DNA of 64,000 nucleotides, taken from NCBI RefSeq assembly GCF_900476045.1, contig NZ_LS483440.1, positions 620,001 to 684,000 of the forward strand, in the 5' to 3' direction. The notes beneath the pieces were generated by a model, which worked only from the letters and a program-made list of their open reading frames with translations, searched no databases and had not been told where the DNA came from. Source of the DNA: Gemella morbillorum. GTDB lineage: Bacteria; Bacillota; Bacilli; Staphylococcales; Gemellaceae. Position 1 is the first letter of the stretch. Each line of letters opens with the position of its first letter. Below, piece after piece: positions 8,213 to 14,698 of this stretch. Made by a program: the position numbers and the translations under genes.

Positions 8213-8653
8213 TTAGCTATCTAAATACTTAATTCTTTCTTCGCATATTCTATAATCAATCTTAAATGATTCTGATATGTGAGTAATATTGTTTATTTCT
8301 TTAATTTCTTCATCTGACACAATAAAATAGCTTGCAAATAGGTCAGCTTCTATCTCTTGCCTTGATAATGGTACTCTTGAAATACGTCTAAGAAAATGCA
8401 AGTTTGAACCTCTGTGCAAAATAAAGTGTCCTAGTTCGTGAGCCATAGTATATCGTTTGTCCTCGTCAGATAAGTTATTATTAATGTGTATGTAGTGATA
8501 TGTTTTGTTACTAATTTCTAACGTATGATATAGCCCTTTATTTGTTCCTAAATCGTTAAATAGTATTGTTACTCCTAATTGTCTAGCGATATTGAATGGA
8601 TTAGTTGTTCCAAATTCCTCAACTAAGGAATAGTAGACATCTTTAATTGTCAT
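8213..8653 (-). CDS. ImmA/IrrE-family metallopeptidase
   Basis: A 146-residue zinc peptidase of the ImmA type with the active-site motif MAHELGHFILHRGS and a downstream glutamate (RQEIEADLFASYFIV). ImmA proteins cleave the phage or ICE repressor to trigger induction. The ATG at 8653 lies within the end of the repressor gene, giving an 11-bp overlap and probable coupling; the longer frame from 8707 would overlap it needlessly. Partner and substrate are presumably the adjacent repressor. Confidence 0.88.
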   Translation of the reverse strand: MTIKDVYYSLVEEFGTTNPFNIARQLGVTILFNDLGTNKGLYHTLEISNKTYHYIHINNNLSDEDKRYTMAHELGHFILHRGSNLHFLRRISRVPLSRQEIEADLFASYFIVSDEEIKEINNITHISESFKIDYRICEERIKYLDS

Positions 8654-9044
8654 TTTCAGTTTTGTGACGTGCCATAGCAATTCTTGCTGCTTGCTCGATT
8701 GAAGCACGCACTAATTCTTTTGTTACTTCATCCATTGGTTCCCCGCTATACATTAAGGCTTGATTACTATTTAAATTGTCCATTAAATCGTTAACCATAT
8801 TTGCTATATCAATTTCTTTTTGGTTTGCTTTATCTTCTACTAAATCAGATTTATTTATCCCAAAATAATTAGCCATCATTTCTATTTTATCTATTCTAGG
8901 ATAAGATTTTCCGTTTACCCAATCACTTATTGTTGAATAACTTATTCCTAAACTTTCAGATAGTTGGGTTCTTGAAACTTTATTAATTCTTAAATATCTT
9001 TTCAAATTATTGCTCATTGTTTTTTTGTTACCTAAATTACTCAT
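8643..9044 (-). CDS. CI-type phage repressor (XRE helix-turn-helix)
   Basis: A 133-residue protein with an N-terminal helix-turn-helix (QLSESLGISYSTISDWVNGKSYPRIDKIEMMANYFGI) and a C-terminal extension without a LexA-like peptidase domain. That fits a repressor inactivated by the coupled ImmA-like peptidase. GAGGTGATAAC precedes the ATG. It is divergent from the Cro-like gene and its upstream region holds a perfect 15-bp palindrome (9072-9086), so autoregulation is likely. Confidence 0.87.
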   Translation of the reverse strand: MSNLGNKKTMSNNLKRYLRINKVSRTQLSESLGISYSTISDWVNGKSYPRIDKIEMMANYFGINKSDLVEDKANQKEIDIANMVNDLMDNLNSNQALMYSGEPMDEVTKELVRASIEQAARIAMARHKTENDN

Positions 9045-9071
9045 GTTATCACCTCTTTTATGCTTTTATTA

Positions 9072-9086
9072 TACGATATTATCGTA
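9072..9086. promoter_or_regulatory. Repressor operator O1
   Basis: Perfect palindrome TACGATA-T-TATCGTA in the divergent region between repressor and Cro-like gene. It shares the TACG...CGTA arms with the other three sites. Confidence 0.75.
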
Positions 9087-9135
9087 AAAAATTCAATCTT
9101 TTTTTAAAAAAATACGAAAAAACCGAAAAAAATAC

Positions 9136-9164
9136 TTGACTTTACGATTTAACCGTAATATAAT
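9136..9164 (+). promoter_or_regulatory. Early rightward promoter with operator O2 filling the spacer
   Basis: TTGACT (9136-9141) and TATAAT (9159-9164) are separated by exactly 17 bp, and those 17 bp are the operator TTACGATTTAACCGTAA, a one-mismatch palindrome. Repressor bound there would block RNA polymerase directly. Confidence 0.8.
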
Positions 9165-9183
9165 AAATTCAGGAGGTGAGGAA

Positions 9184-9405
9184 ATGATACCTAATAAAAC
9201 AAGGTTACCTTTGGCAGAATGGAGAAAAAGAAAATTGAAATTATCTCAACTAGAAGCCTCTAAACTAATAGGTGTAAGCAAAGACACTCTTAGTAATTAT
9301 GAGCGCGGAACAAGTTTTCCAGATGTACCCATAATAAAAAAAATTGAAAAAGTATACGGTATAAAATATGACCAAATTATTTTTTTAACTTACGTTAACG
9401 ATTAA
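9184..9405 (+). CDS. Cro-like HTH regulator
   Basis: A 73-residue single-domain helix-turn-helix protein: RKRKLKLSQLEASKLIGVSKDTLSNYERGTSFP, then an ending of the kind seen in small phage Cro proteins. The ATG at 9184 follows AGGAGGTGA at 9171-9179; the TTG at 9136 is part of the promoter and is rejected. First gene of the rightward early operon, divergent from the repressor. Its 3' end overlaps an operator-like palindrome. Confidence 0.87.
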   Translation: MIPNKTRLPLAEWRKRKLKLSQLEASKLIGVSKDTLSNYERGTSFPDVPIIKKIEKVYGIKYDQIIFLTYVND

Positions 9406-9409
9406 ATCG
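9399..9409. promoter_or_regulatory. Operator-like site O3 (overlaps the Cro-like stop codon)
   Basis: CGATT-A-AATCG, a perfect 11-bp palindrome inside ACGATTAAATCGC. It resembles O2, with shorter arms. Confidence 0.45.
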
Positions 9410-9432
9410 CAATTATTTTTTTTAATCATTAG

Positions 9433-9449
9433 TTACGGTTTAACCGTAA
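9433..9449. promoter_or_regulatory. Operator O4
   Basis: TTACGGTT-T-AACCGTAA, a perfect 17-bp palindrome and the best match to the family consensus. It lies downstream of the Cro-like gene, 31 bp before the next ATG. Confidence 0.7.
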
Positions 9450-9479
9450 TCTTAATAAAAAAAAGAAAGGAGAAAATTA

Positions 9480-9614
9480 ATGGTTGAAAAAGAAAAAGTT
9501 ATAAATAATAAAACATTAAAATCTGAAACAGTAGTGACAGATGGGAAAAATTATTCGAGTATAAAAATTACCCCCAACTCTATTGAATTGAGGGTGGGGA
9601 AGATTAAAAGTTAA
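9480..9614 (+). CDS. Small phage protein, 44 aa, unknown
   Basis: Begins MVEKEKVINNKTLKSE and ends RVGKIKS. AAAGAAAGGAG sits about 8 bases before the ATG. No recognised family. It converges on and overlaps the next minus-strand gene by 11 bp. Too short for most gene finders, but the RBS and spacing support translation. Confidence 0.5.
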   Translation: MVEKEKVINNKTLKSETVVTDGKNYSSIKITPNSIELRVGKIKS

Positions 9615-9849
9615 TATAAACTTTATCTTCTTTTTGAATTAATTCTTTATTTGATTTAAGTATGATCCTATCTTTATGCTGCTCAAAATATAATATTACT
9701 TCTTTAGGCAAAAGTTGAAGTTGAGCAATCACATCTTTACTTTGTTCGATAATAATTCTTGTAATTTCACCGTCACCAACGAAAGATGTATCAATATTGA
9801 TTTTACCCTCAGTCAAAACTAAAGAATAATTTAAACTAATATCATTCAT
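9604..9849 (-). CDS. Hypothetical phage protein, 81 aa, reversed in the early region
   Basis: MNDISLNYSLVLTEGKINIDTSFVG..., rich in beta-prone and charged residues, no recognised domain. A very strong RBS (AAAGGAGGTGAATTATA) precedes the ATG at 9849. It is the only leftward gene right of the early promoter and converges with the 44-aa gene. In this position phages sometimes carry lysogeny-expressed genes; no function is assigned. Confidence 0.7.
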   Translation of the reverse strand: MNDISLNYSLVLTEGKINIDTSFVGDGEITRIIIEQSKDVIAQLQLLPKEVILYFEQHKDRIILKSNKELIQKEDKVYINF

Positions 9850-9903
9850 TATAATTCACCTCCTTTGAGGTAATTATATCACAAAAAGAAAGGAGTGATT
9901 AAT

Positions 9904-10149
9904 ATGTTCTCTAGTGATTTTATTGACAAACTTATCGACACAATCGCGGAGAAAGTTTATCAGATTTTAAAAGAAAAGTTAGTTCTTGATAGAAGGTTTA
10001 ACCAAAAAGAACTCTGCAGAGAGTTAAATATAGGTCAAGATACCTTAGCTGAACTTAATATTCGAGGACTTAGACCTACTAAAGTAGGTAGACAATACAT
10101 TTACCTAGAAAGCGAAGTTAATAAGTTTTTAAAAGAAAATACAATTTAA
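9904..10149 (+). CDS. HTH DNA-binding protein, excisionase-like
   Basis: An 81-residue protein with an N-terminal amphipathic helix (FIDKLIDTIAEKVYQILKEKL) and a C-terminal MerR/excisionase-type HTH: RFNQKELCRELNIGQDTLAEL, then GLRPTKVGRQYIYLESEVNKFLKE. The ATG at 9904 follows AAAGGAG; the GTG at 9895 overlaps that RBS. It could be Xis or an early regulator. Copy B of the 28-bp repeat that also flanks int and attR lies 10 bp after its stop. Confidence 0.75.
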   Translation: MFSSDFIDKLIDTIAEKVYQILKEKLVLDRRFNQKELCRELNIGQDTLAELNIRGLRPTKVGRQYIYLESEVNKFLKENTI

Positions 10150-10158
10150 ATTTAAGAG

Positions 10159-10186
10159 ATCTAGCACATATCAAAGAAGTTAATGA
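10159..10186. repeat. 28-bp repeat, copy B
   Basis: Same orientation as copy A (7456-7483), one base different (G for A). Between the excisionase-like gene and a small membrane-protein ORF. Confidence 0.75.
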
Positions 10187-10205
10187 AAGGGGTAAAAGAA
10201 TAGAG

Positions 10206-10361
10206 ATGAGCGTTCAATTTAAATGTATATATGTGGTGCTTATGTTAATAAATTTATGTTTAATTATTTACGCCCAGAAAACGAAAAATAGAACTTTAGA
10301 GATAGTCACCTGGGCGATAGTATTACATGTTCCGTTTATTTATTTCATATTGAGCTATTAA
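10206..10361 (+). CDS. Small membrane protein, 51 aa
   Basis: Two hydrophobic segments (about residues 7-22 and 32-50) separated by the basic loop QKTKNR. The ribosome site is weak (AAAGGGG about 13 bases upstream). Likely a phage accessory membrane protein; function unknown. Confidence 0.45.
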   Translation: MSVQFKCIYVVLMLINLCLIIYAQKTKNRTLEIVTWAIVLHVPFIYFILSY

Positions 10362-10384
10362 TAGTGAAAGAAGGTCAAACATTT

Positions 10385-10591
10385 ATGAAAGAGTTTAATA
10401 AGTTAATAAATGAACGTTTAAAAGAATTAAACATGAGTAAATACAAGTTAGCAAAGTTAACGGGGATTTTTGAACAAACAATTTATTCCATTTTAAAAGG
10501 GGAATCAAAGAATCCTAGATTAAATCACGTAATTAAAATAGCAACGGTATTAGACATAGATTTAAACAAATTGAAAGGAGAACAGCAATGA
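10385..10591 (+). CDS. XRE-family HTH regulator
   Basis: 68 residues: KLINERLKELNMSKYKLAKLTGIFEQTIYSILKGESKNPRLNHVIKIATVLDIDLNKL, a complete Cro/C1-type helix-turn-helix with almost nothing else. The ATG at 10385 has AGAAGG 10 bases upstream; the GTG at 10364 overlaps it. The stop overlaps the next ATG (ATGA), so the pair is probably co-translated. Confidence 0.8.
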   Translation: MKEFNKLINERLKELNMSKYKLAKLTGIFEQTIYSILKGESKNPRLNHVIKIATVLDIDLNKLKGEQQ

Positions 10592-10767
10592 TTAAACATT
10601 TACAAAAAAGAACATTAAACCTAATATACTGGACATTTACAATAATTTTCCTGTGTGCATTAGCAATGACTAAATTTGAGTTCGAACAACTTTTTGCAGG
10701 ATACATATTAGTAACTGGGTCAATGTGGGTTGGATTTGATAAGAGATTTGAAAAGTATTTTGAATAG
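10588..10767 (+). CDS. Small membrane protein, 59 aa
   Basis: Two transmembrane segments: about residues 12-27 (LIYWTFTIIFLCALAM) and 36-50 (FAGYILVTGSMWVGF), with a charged C-terminus. A strong RBS AAAGGAG stands 7 bases before the ATG, which overlaps the preceding HTH gene by 4 bp. Function unknown. Confidence 0.6.
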   Translation: MIKHLQKRTLNLIYWTFTIIFLCALAMTKFEFEQLFAGYILVTGSMWVGFDKRFEKYFE

Positions 10768-10777
10768 GAGGAACAAA

Positions 10778-11284
10778 TTGAATAAATATGAATTACATAA
10801 CAAATTAATAGAATTACAAGAACTGCAAAGAAAAGTTGATAGTCATATCAAAATATGGAACAAAATACACATAGAAACTGCTTTATGTGAAGAATTTCAC
10901 GAATGGTACAACGCTATAGGATTTTTCAAAGATTGGAAACAAAATAAAACTCCAAAAGAAAAACAACTTGATGAATTAGCAGACTGTTTAGCATTTGCAC
11001 TATCTCTAATGAACAATGATAAGCAAGTATATAGCATTGATAGATGTGCTTTTATTCTAAAACGTATTGAAAATAAAAATCATAAAAAAGCTATGATCAA
11101 TGAAATTGAAACGGGATACTTATTTAATAAGCGAGTTGGAAACACTGTATATATCCAATCAACAGAGTTTGCTATTGAGTTAATCCTAGATATTGCAATG
11201 ATTTATTATTCTTTAGAAGCTTTGTTTGAAGCGTACATTAAAAAATCAATGGTTAATATTCAAAGGCAAAAAGAGGGGTATTAA
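10778..11284 (+). CDS. All-alpha dUTP diphosphatase
   Basis: A 168-residue dimeric dUTPase of the MazG-like all-alpha type. The metal-binding EEFHEWYNAIGFFKDW and DELADCLAFALSL motifs (ExxE and DxxD pattern) are visible. It hydrolyses dUTP to dUMP, keeping uracil out of phage DNA. The start is TTG at 10778, six bases after AGGAGG (10766-10771); an in-frame codon at 10730 lies inside the preceding gene. First recognisable metabolic gene of the early region. Confidence 0.85.
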   Translation: MNKYELHNKLIELQELQRKVDSHIKIWNKIHIETALCEEFHEWYNAIGFFKDWKQNKTPKEKQLDELADCLAFALSLMNNDKQVYSIDRCAFILKRIENKNHKKAMINEIETGYLFNKRVGNTVYIQSTEFAIELILDIAMIYYSLEALFEAYIKKSMVNIQRQKEGY

Positions 11285-11361
11285 AAAAAGCAGCCGTTAA
11301 AACAACAGCTACTTAATAAAAAATTCAATTATAAAATAACACAAAAAAGGAGAAAAAGCAA

Positions 11362-11757
11362 GTGACAGAAAATAACATTAAAGATCCACAACATTACAAA
11401 ATTGGAAATTTAGAAACAATAGATCTAATTCAAAAAACAGTAAAAGACTTTGGCAGTGTTTGTCAAGCTAACATTTTGAAATACGGAATCAGAGCTAATA
11501 AGAAACACGAAAATCCAAAGGATGATATTCAGAAAATAATTAGATATGGTGAATTTTGGTTAAATCATTTAGAGGATAAGCCAGCAAGCAGTCCTCGAGT
11601 TGAAGAAATAGCAACCATAGACAAGTTAAAAGATATGCTGAACGAACAAGAGAAAGAGCTTATCCAGGATAAGAAGATTAAGTGTGTTGTTCTTGACGGT
11701 AAGCAAGTTCCAAAAGAGATTGCACAAGATTTATTAGATAGGTTAGGAGGTATGTAG
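11362..11757 (+). CDS. DUF3310-family phage protein
   Basis: 131 residues. DPQHYKIGNLETIDLIQKTV, then FGSVCQANILKYGIRANKKHENPKDDIQKIIRYGEFWL is the DUF3310 signature, common near phage replication genes and of unproven function. A C-terminal charged tail follows. Start GTG at 11362 after AAAAAAGGAG. Confidence 0.8.
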   Translation: MTENNIKDPQHYKIGNLETIDLIQKTVKDFGSVCQANILKYGIRANKKHENPKDDIQKIIRYGEFWLNHLEDKPASSPRVEEIATIDKLKDMLNEQEKELIQDKKIKCVVLDGKQVPKEIAQDLLDRLGGM

Positions 11758-11761
11758 CACA

Positions 11762-11950
11762 ATGGGAATTAGAAGATATTCCGACATTATCGAAGATATC
11801 CGTTTTATGAGTAATAAAATATCTGACATACTTGACGAAGTACATTTTGACAGTTTGGAAAGACGAAAAATAAGAGAAGCACAAGATATCTTAGACAACA
11901 AAGTCTGTGAAATGGAGGATTTTAAAAATGAGGAAGAATGTTGGAGTTAA
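11762..11950 (+). CDS. Small phage protein, 62 aa
   Basis: MGIRRYSDIIEDIRFMSNKISDILDEVHFD..., predicted mostly helical, highly charged. AGGAGG lies about 11 bases upstream. It overlaps the next gene by 23 bp in another frame. No family recognised. Confidence 0.6.
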   Translation: MGIRRYSDIIEDIRFMSNKISDILDEVHFDSLERRKIREAQDILDNKVCEMEDFKNEEECWS

Positions 11951-12287
11951 TTTAACTCAAGCAATTAGGAATTATATTTTTAATAATCCTGGTTGCAGCA
12001 AATATGATTTGGTTAATGACTTAGGTTTTCCTTATTCCAAAATGAGGATGGCTATAAGTAAACTAAAAAATAATGGTGAAATTTTAATCGAAAATGGATG
12101 TTATACGGCTCTGGAAAGCTTGTCTTATTTAAAAGAGTATAATCAAACACCCGAAGAGTTCTCAAGAAGAGAATATCTTAAAAAATTAGTAGATGTAGTA
12201 ATATCCAATATCCAAGAATGTACTGACCACAATATTAAGATCCAATACATTCAAGAAGGCAGAAGATTATTAAAAGATTTAAAATAA
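11928..12287 (+). CDS. Winged-helix DNA-binding phage protein
   Basis: 119 residues. LTQAIRNYIFNNPGCSKYDLVNDLGFPYSKMRMAISKLKNNGEILIENGCY has the helix-helix-recognition helix-wing pattern of a winged helix; the C-terminal half is helical (SRREYLKKLVDVVISNIQECT). ATG at 11928 follows GGAGG at 11914-11918. Probably an early regulator or replication accessory; the target is unknown. Confidence 0.65.
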   Translation: MRKNVGVNLTQAIRNYIFNNPGCSKYDLVNDLGFPYSKMRMAISKLKNNGEILIENGCYTALESLSYLKEYNQTPEEFSRREYLKKLVDVVISNIQECTDHNIKIQYIQEGRRLLKDLK

Positions 12288-12302
12288 AGGAGATTTTTAA
12301 AA

Positions 12303-12731
12303 ATGGAATTAAAAGTAAACGTAAATGTAATTATTGCGAGCAAAGAAGATGTGAATTTGTTGGAAGATGTTCTTATTAAACTGGGTAATGGTGAATTTAA
12401 TGTGGGAAGCATTTCTACCCAAAATATATCATCAGTTCCAACTAATATAAATCAACCAGTTCAAGAAATTCAAAATGTTGTCCCAATTACCCCAGCGCAA
12501 AATACCGCTCCAGTACAAACTCAACCGGTGCAAACAGCAGTGCCAACGACTGCGAAAACTTATACTTTAGAAGATTTACAACGTGCTTCTGGTGCATTAG
12601 TGCAAGCTGGAAAAATTCAACAGTTGCAAGGCTTATTACAACAATTTAATGCTGTATCATTGGCACATTTAGCACAGGAGAACTTTGGAGCTTTTGCGCT
12701 TAAATTAAGGGAGTTAGGGGCGGATATCTAA
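12303..12731 (+). CDS. Phage protein with Pro/Gln-rich linker, 142 aa
   Basis: A short beta-rich N-terminus (MELKVNVNVIIASKEDVNLLEDVL), a Pro/Gln/Thr/Val linker (residues about 45-88), and a helical C-terminal domain starting YTLEDLQRASGALVQAGKIQQLQGLLQQF. Proteins of this shape precede the DUF2800/DUF2815 pair in other phages; function unknown. The stop overlaps the next start (TAATG). Confidence 0.65.
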   Translation: MELKVNVNVIIASKEDVNLLEDVLIKLGNGEFNVGSISTQNISSVPTNINQPVQEIQNVVPITPAQNTAPVQTQPVQTAVPTTAKTYTLEDLQRASGALVQAGKIQQLQGLLQQFNAVSLAHLAQENFGAFALKLRELGADI

Positions 12732-13912
12732 TGACTGAAATTAATCACAAAGAAAGGGCGCATGCTAAGCTTAGCGCTAGCGGTGCTAGTAGGTGGGCGA
12801 CTTGTCCTGGTAGCGTGCAGATGGAAGATGGTATTCCAGATAGCGAATCTGTGTATGCAAAGGAAGGGACTTTAGCGCACGAATTAAGTGAACTTAAACT
12901 TAAGCATTATTTAGATCCAAAAGGATTTGGAAAAAGAAAGCTTAATGCAGCAGTTAAAAAGCTTAAAGAAAATGGATTATATCAAACTGAAATGGATTCT
13001 TATACAGATTCTTATGTGGATTTCATTAAAGAAAAAGCCTTGAGTTATTCATCTCAGCCTTACATTGAGATTGAAAAAAGAGTTGATTTTTCTAGCTGGG
13101 TTCCGGGAGGATTTGGGACTTGTGACTGTATTATTATTCAAGGCAACACGCTTTCTATCGTTGATTTGAAATACGGTAAAGGTGTTCCTGTTTCAGCAGA
13201 ACAAAATGAACAGCTTATCTTGTATGCGCTGGGTGCTTACGAAGCGTTCAGTCTGATATATCAAATAGAGCACGTTGAAATGAATATAGTTCAGCCGAGA
13301 CTTAATAATATATCTAGTTGGACTGCCAATTTAACAGAGCTTCTCCTGTGGGGCGATTATTTCAAAGTACAAGCCGAAAAAGCGTTAAGCGGTGAAGGTG
13401 AGTTAGTCCCTTCTGCTAAGGCTTGTAAGTTCTGCAAAGCGAGAAATATTTGCACTGCTAGAGCTGAGAATAATTTAACTCTTGAGTCTGAAATACATCT
13501 AAACCCTAATGAGATTCCAAAAGATAAGCTATACGAGTATATCTCAAGAGGTGAGGATATTGCTAAATGGGTTAATGATTTAAAAGCTTATGCGCTTAAC
13601 CTATGCTTAGCTGGTGAAGATGTGAAAGGTCTTAAGGCGGTAGCTGGAAGAACTTCGCGCTCTTGGTCTAACCAGGATGAAGCACTTAAGAAATTAATAG
13701 ACGGAGGTATTGATGAAGCGATAATTTATGATAAAGTGCCTTTAACTTTGGCTAAACTAGAAAAAGCCTTAGGCAAAGAACAATTTACAACGCTAGTAGG
13801 TGATATGGTAGTAACCAGCGAAGGTAAGCCTACACTAGTGTTTGAAAATGACAAACGACCTTCAATAACAAATACTGTAAATGTGACAAGCATTTTTAAA
13901 CCATTAAATTAA
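12731..13912 (+). CDS. DUF2800 protein, PD-(D/E)XK-type nuclease with Cys cluster
   Basis: A 393-residue phage protein. SASGASRWATCPGSVQME, GTLAHELSELKL, then a PD-(D/E)XK-like core (CDCIIIQGNTLSIVDLKYGKGVPVSAEQNEQLILYALG) and the cysteine segment CKFCKARNIC resemble Cas4/AddB-type exonucleases with an iron-sulfur cluster. It probably acts in phage recombination or replication together with the neighbouring DUF2815 protein. Activity is inferred from the motifs. Confidence 0.8.
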   Translation: MTEINHKERAHAKLSASGASRWATCPGSVQMEDGIPDSESVYAKEGTLAHELSELKLKHYLDPKGFGKRKLNAAVKKLKENGLYQTEMDSYTDSYVDFIKEKALSYSSQPYIEIEKRVDFSSWVPGGFGTCDCIIIQGNTLSIVDLKYGKGVPVSAEQNEQLILYALGAYEAFSLIYQIEHVEMNIVQPRLNNISSWTANLTELLLWGDYFKVQAEKALSGEGELVPSAKACKFCKARNICTARAENNLTLESEIHLNPNEIPKDKLYEYISRGEDIAKWVNDLKAYALNLCLAGEDVKGLKAVAGRTSRSWSNQDEALKKLIDGGIDEAIIYDKVPLTLAKLEKALGKEQFTTLVGDMVVTSEGKPTLVFENDKRPSITNTVNVTSIFKPLN

Positions 13913-13939
13913 AACAGAAATTAAGGAGATTATAAAATT

Positions 13940-14650
13940 ATGACAAACGAAACAACAGCAGTAGTACAAAATGTAAGATTAAGTTATGTGAACGTATTTA
14001 AACCATATTCAAACAGTCCGGAGCAAGCTCCAAAATATAGCGCGACTATTTTATTACCAAAAAGCGACTTAGCAAGTAAGCAAAGTTTAGATGCTGCAAT
14101 TCAAGCAGCTACTCAAAAAGGTCTTAACGAAAAATGGAACGGGATAATGCCTCCTGTGGTTGCTAATCCTATTCATGATGGAGACGGAGTTAAACAAGAT
14201 GGGACTCCGTTTGGTGATGAATGTAAAGGGTGTTGGGTGTTTACTGCCAGTTCAAACGCTGACAGACAGCCTCAAATAGTAGATAGAAATGTTCAACCTA
14301 TATTGGACCAGTCTCAAATTTATTCAGGAGTTTACGCAAATGTAGCAATTAATGTTTTTCCTTATATTCATACAGGTAAAAAAGGTGTAGGGTTTGGTTT
14401 AACTCACATTCAAAAAGTTAGAGATGGAGAAGTTTTAGGTGGCGCTCCTGTGTCGGCAGATAAAGTATTCAACGCGTTAGGTGGTGCTCAACAATCAGCT
14501 AATCCATTCCCTAATCCTCAACAATACCAACAACCAATGCAACAACCAATGCAACAGCAACCTGTTCAACAATATCAACAACCAATGCAACAGCAACCTG
14601 TTCAACAAAATACTTTCGGTGTAGATCCAATTACAGGACTTCCACTTTAA
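13940..14650 (+). CDS. DUF2815 protein, likely single-stranded-DNA-binding
   Basis: 236 residues. VQNVRLSYVNVFKPYSNSPEQAPKYSATILLPKSD, GDGVKQDGTPFGDECKGCWVFTASS and VGFGLTHIQKVRDGE are the DUF2815 family pattern, an OB-fold related to T7 gp2.5-type ssDNA-binding proteins. The last 50 residues are a Gln/Pro tandem repeat (YQQPMQQ units), a flexible tail as in many SSBs. Sits between the nuclease and polymerase. Confidence 0.82.
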   Translation: MTNETTAVVQNVRLSYVNVFKPYSNSPEQAPKYSATILLPKSDLASKQSLDAAIQAATQKGLNEKWNGIMPPVVANPIHDGDGVKQDGTPFGDECKGCWVFTASSNADRQPQIVDRNVQPILDQSQIYSGVYANVAINVFPYIHTGKKGVGFGLTHIQKVRDGEVLGGAPVSADKVFNALGGAQQSANPFPNPQQYQQPMQQPMQQQPVQQYQQPMQQQPVQQNTFGVDPITGLPL

Positions 14651-14660
14651 ATTTAAAATT

Positions 14661-14682
14661 TAGGGGGTTATTAAGCCCCCTA
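14661..14682 (+). terminator. GC-rich hairpin before the polymerase gene
   Basis: AGGGGG-N8-CCCCCT followed by ATTAATAGG without a T tract. It could attenuate transcription or protect mRNA ends; too short of U residues for a confident terminator. Confidence 0.4.
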
Positions 14683-14698
14683 TTAATAGGAGGAGACT

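Noticed and set aside
9136..9183. TTG start extending the Cro-like protein
   Set aside because: The codon is part of the -35 element and cannot be in the transcript from that promoter.
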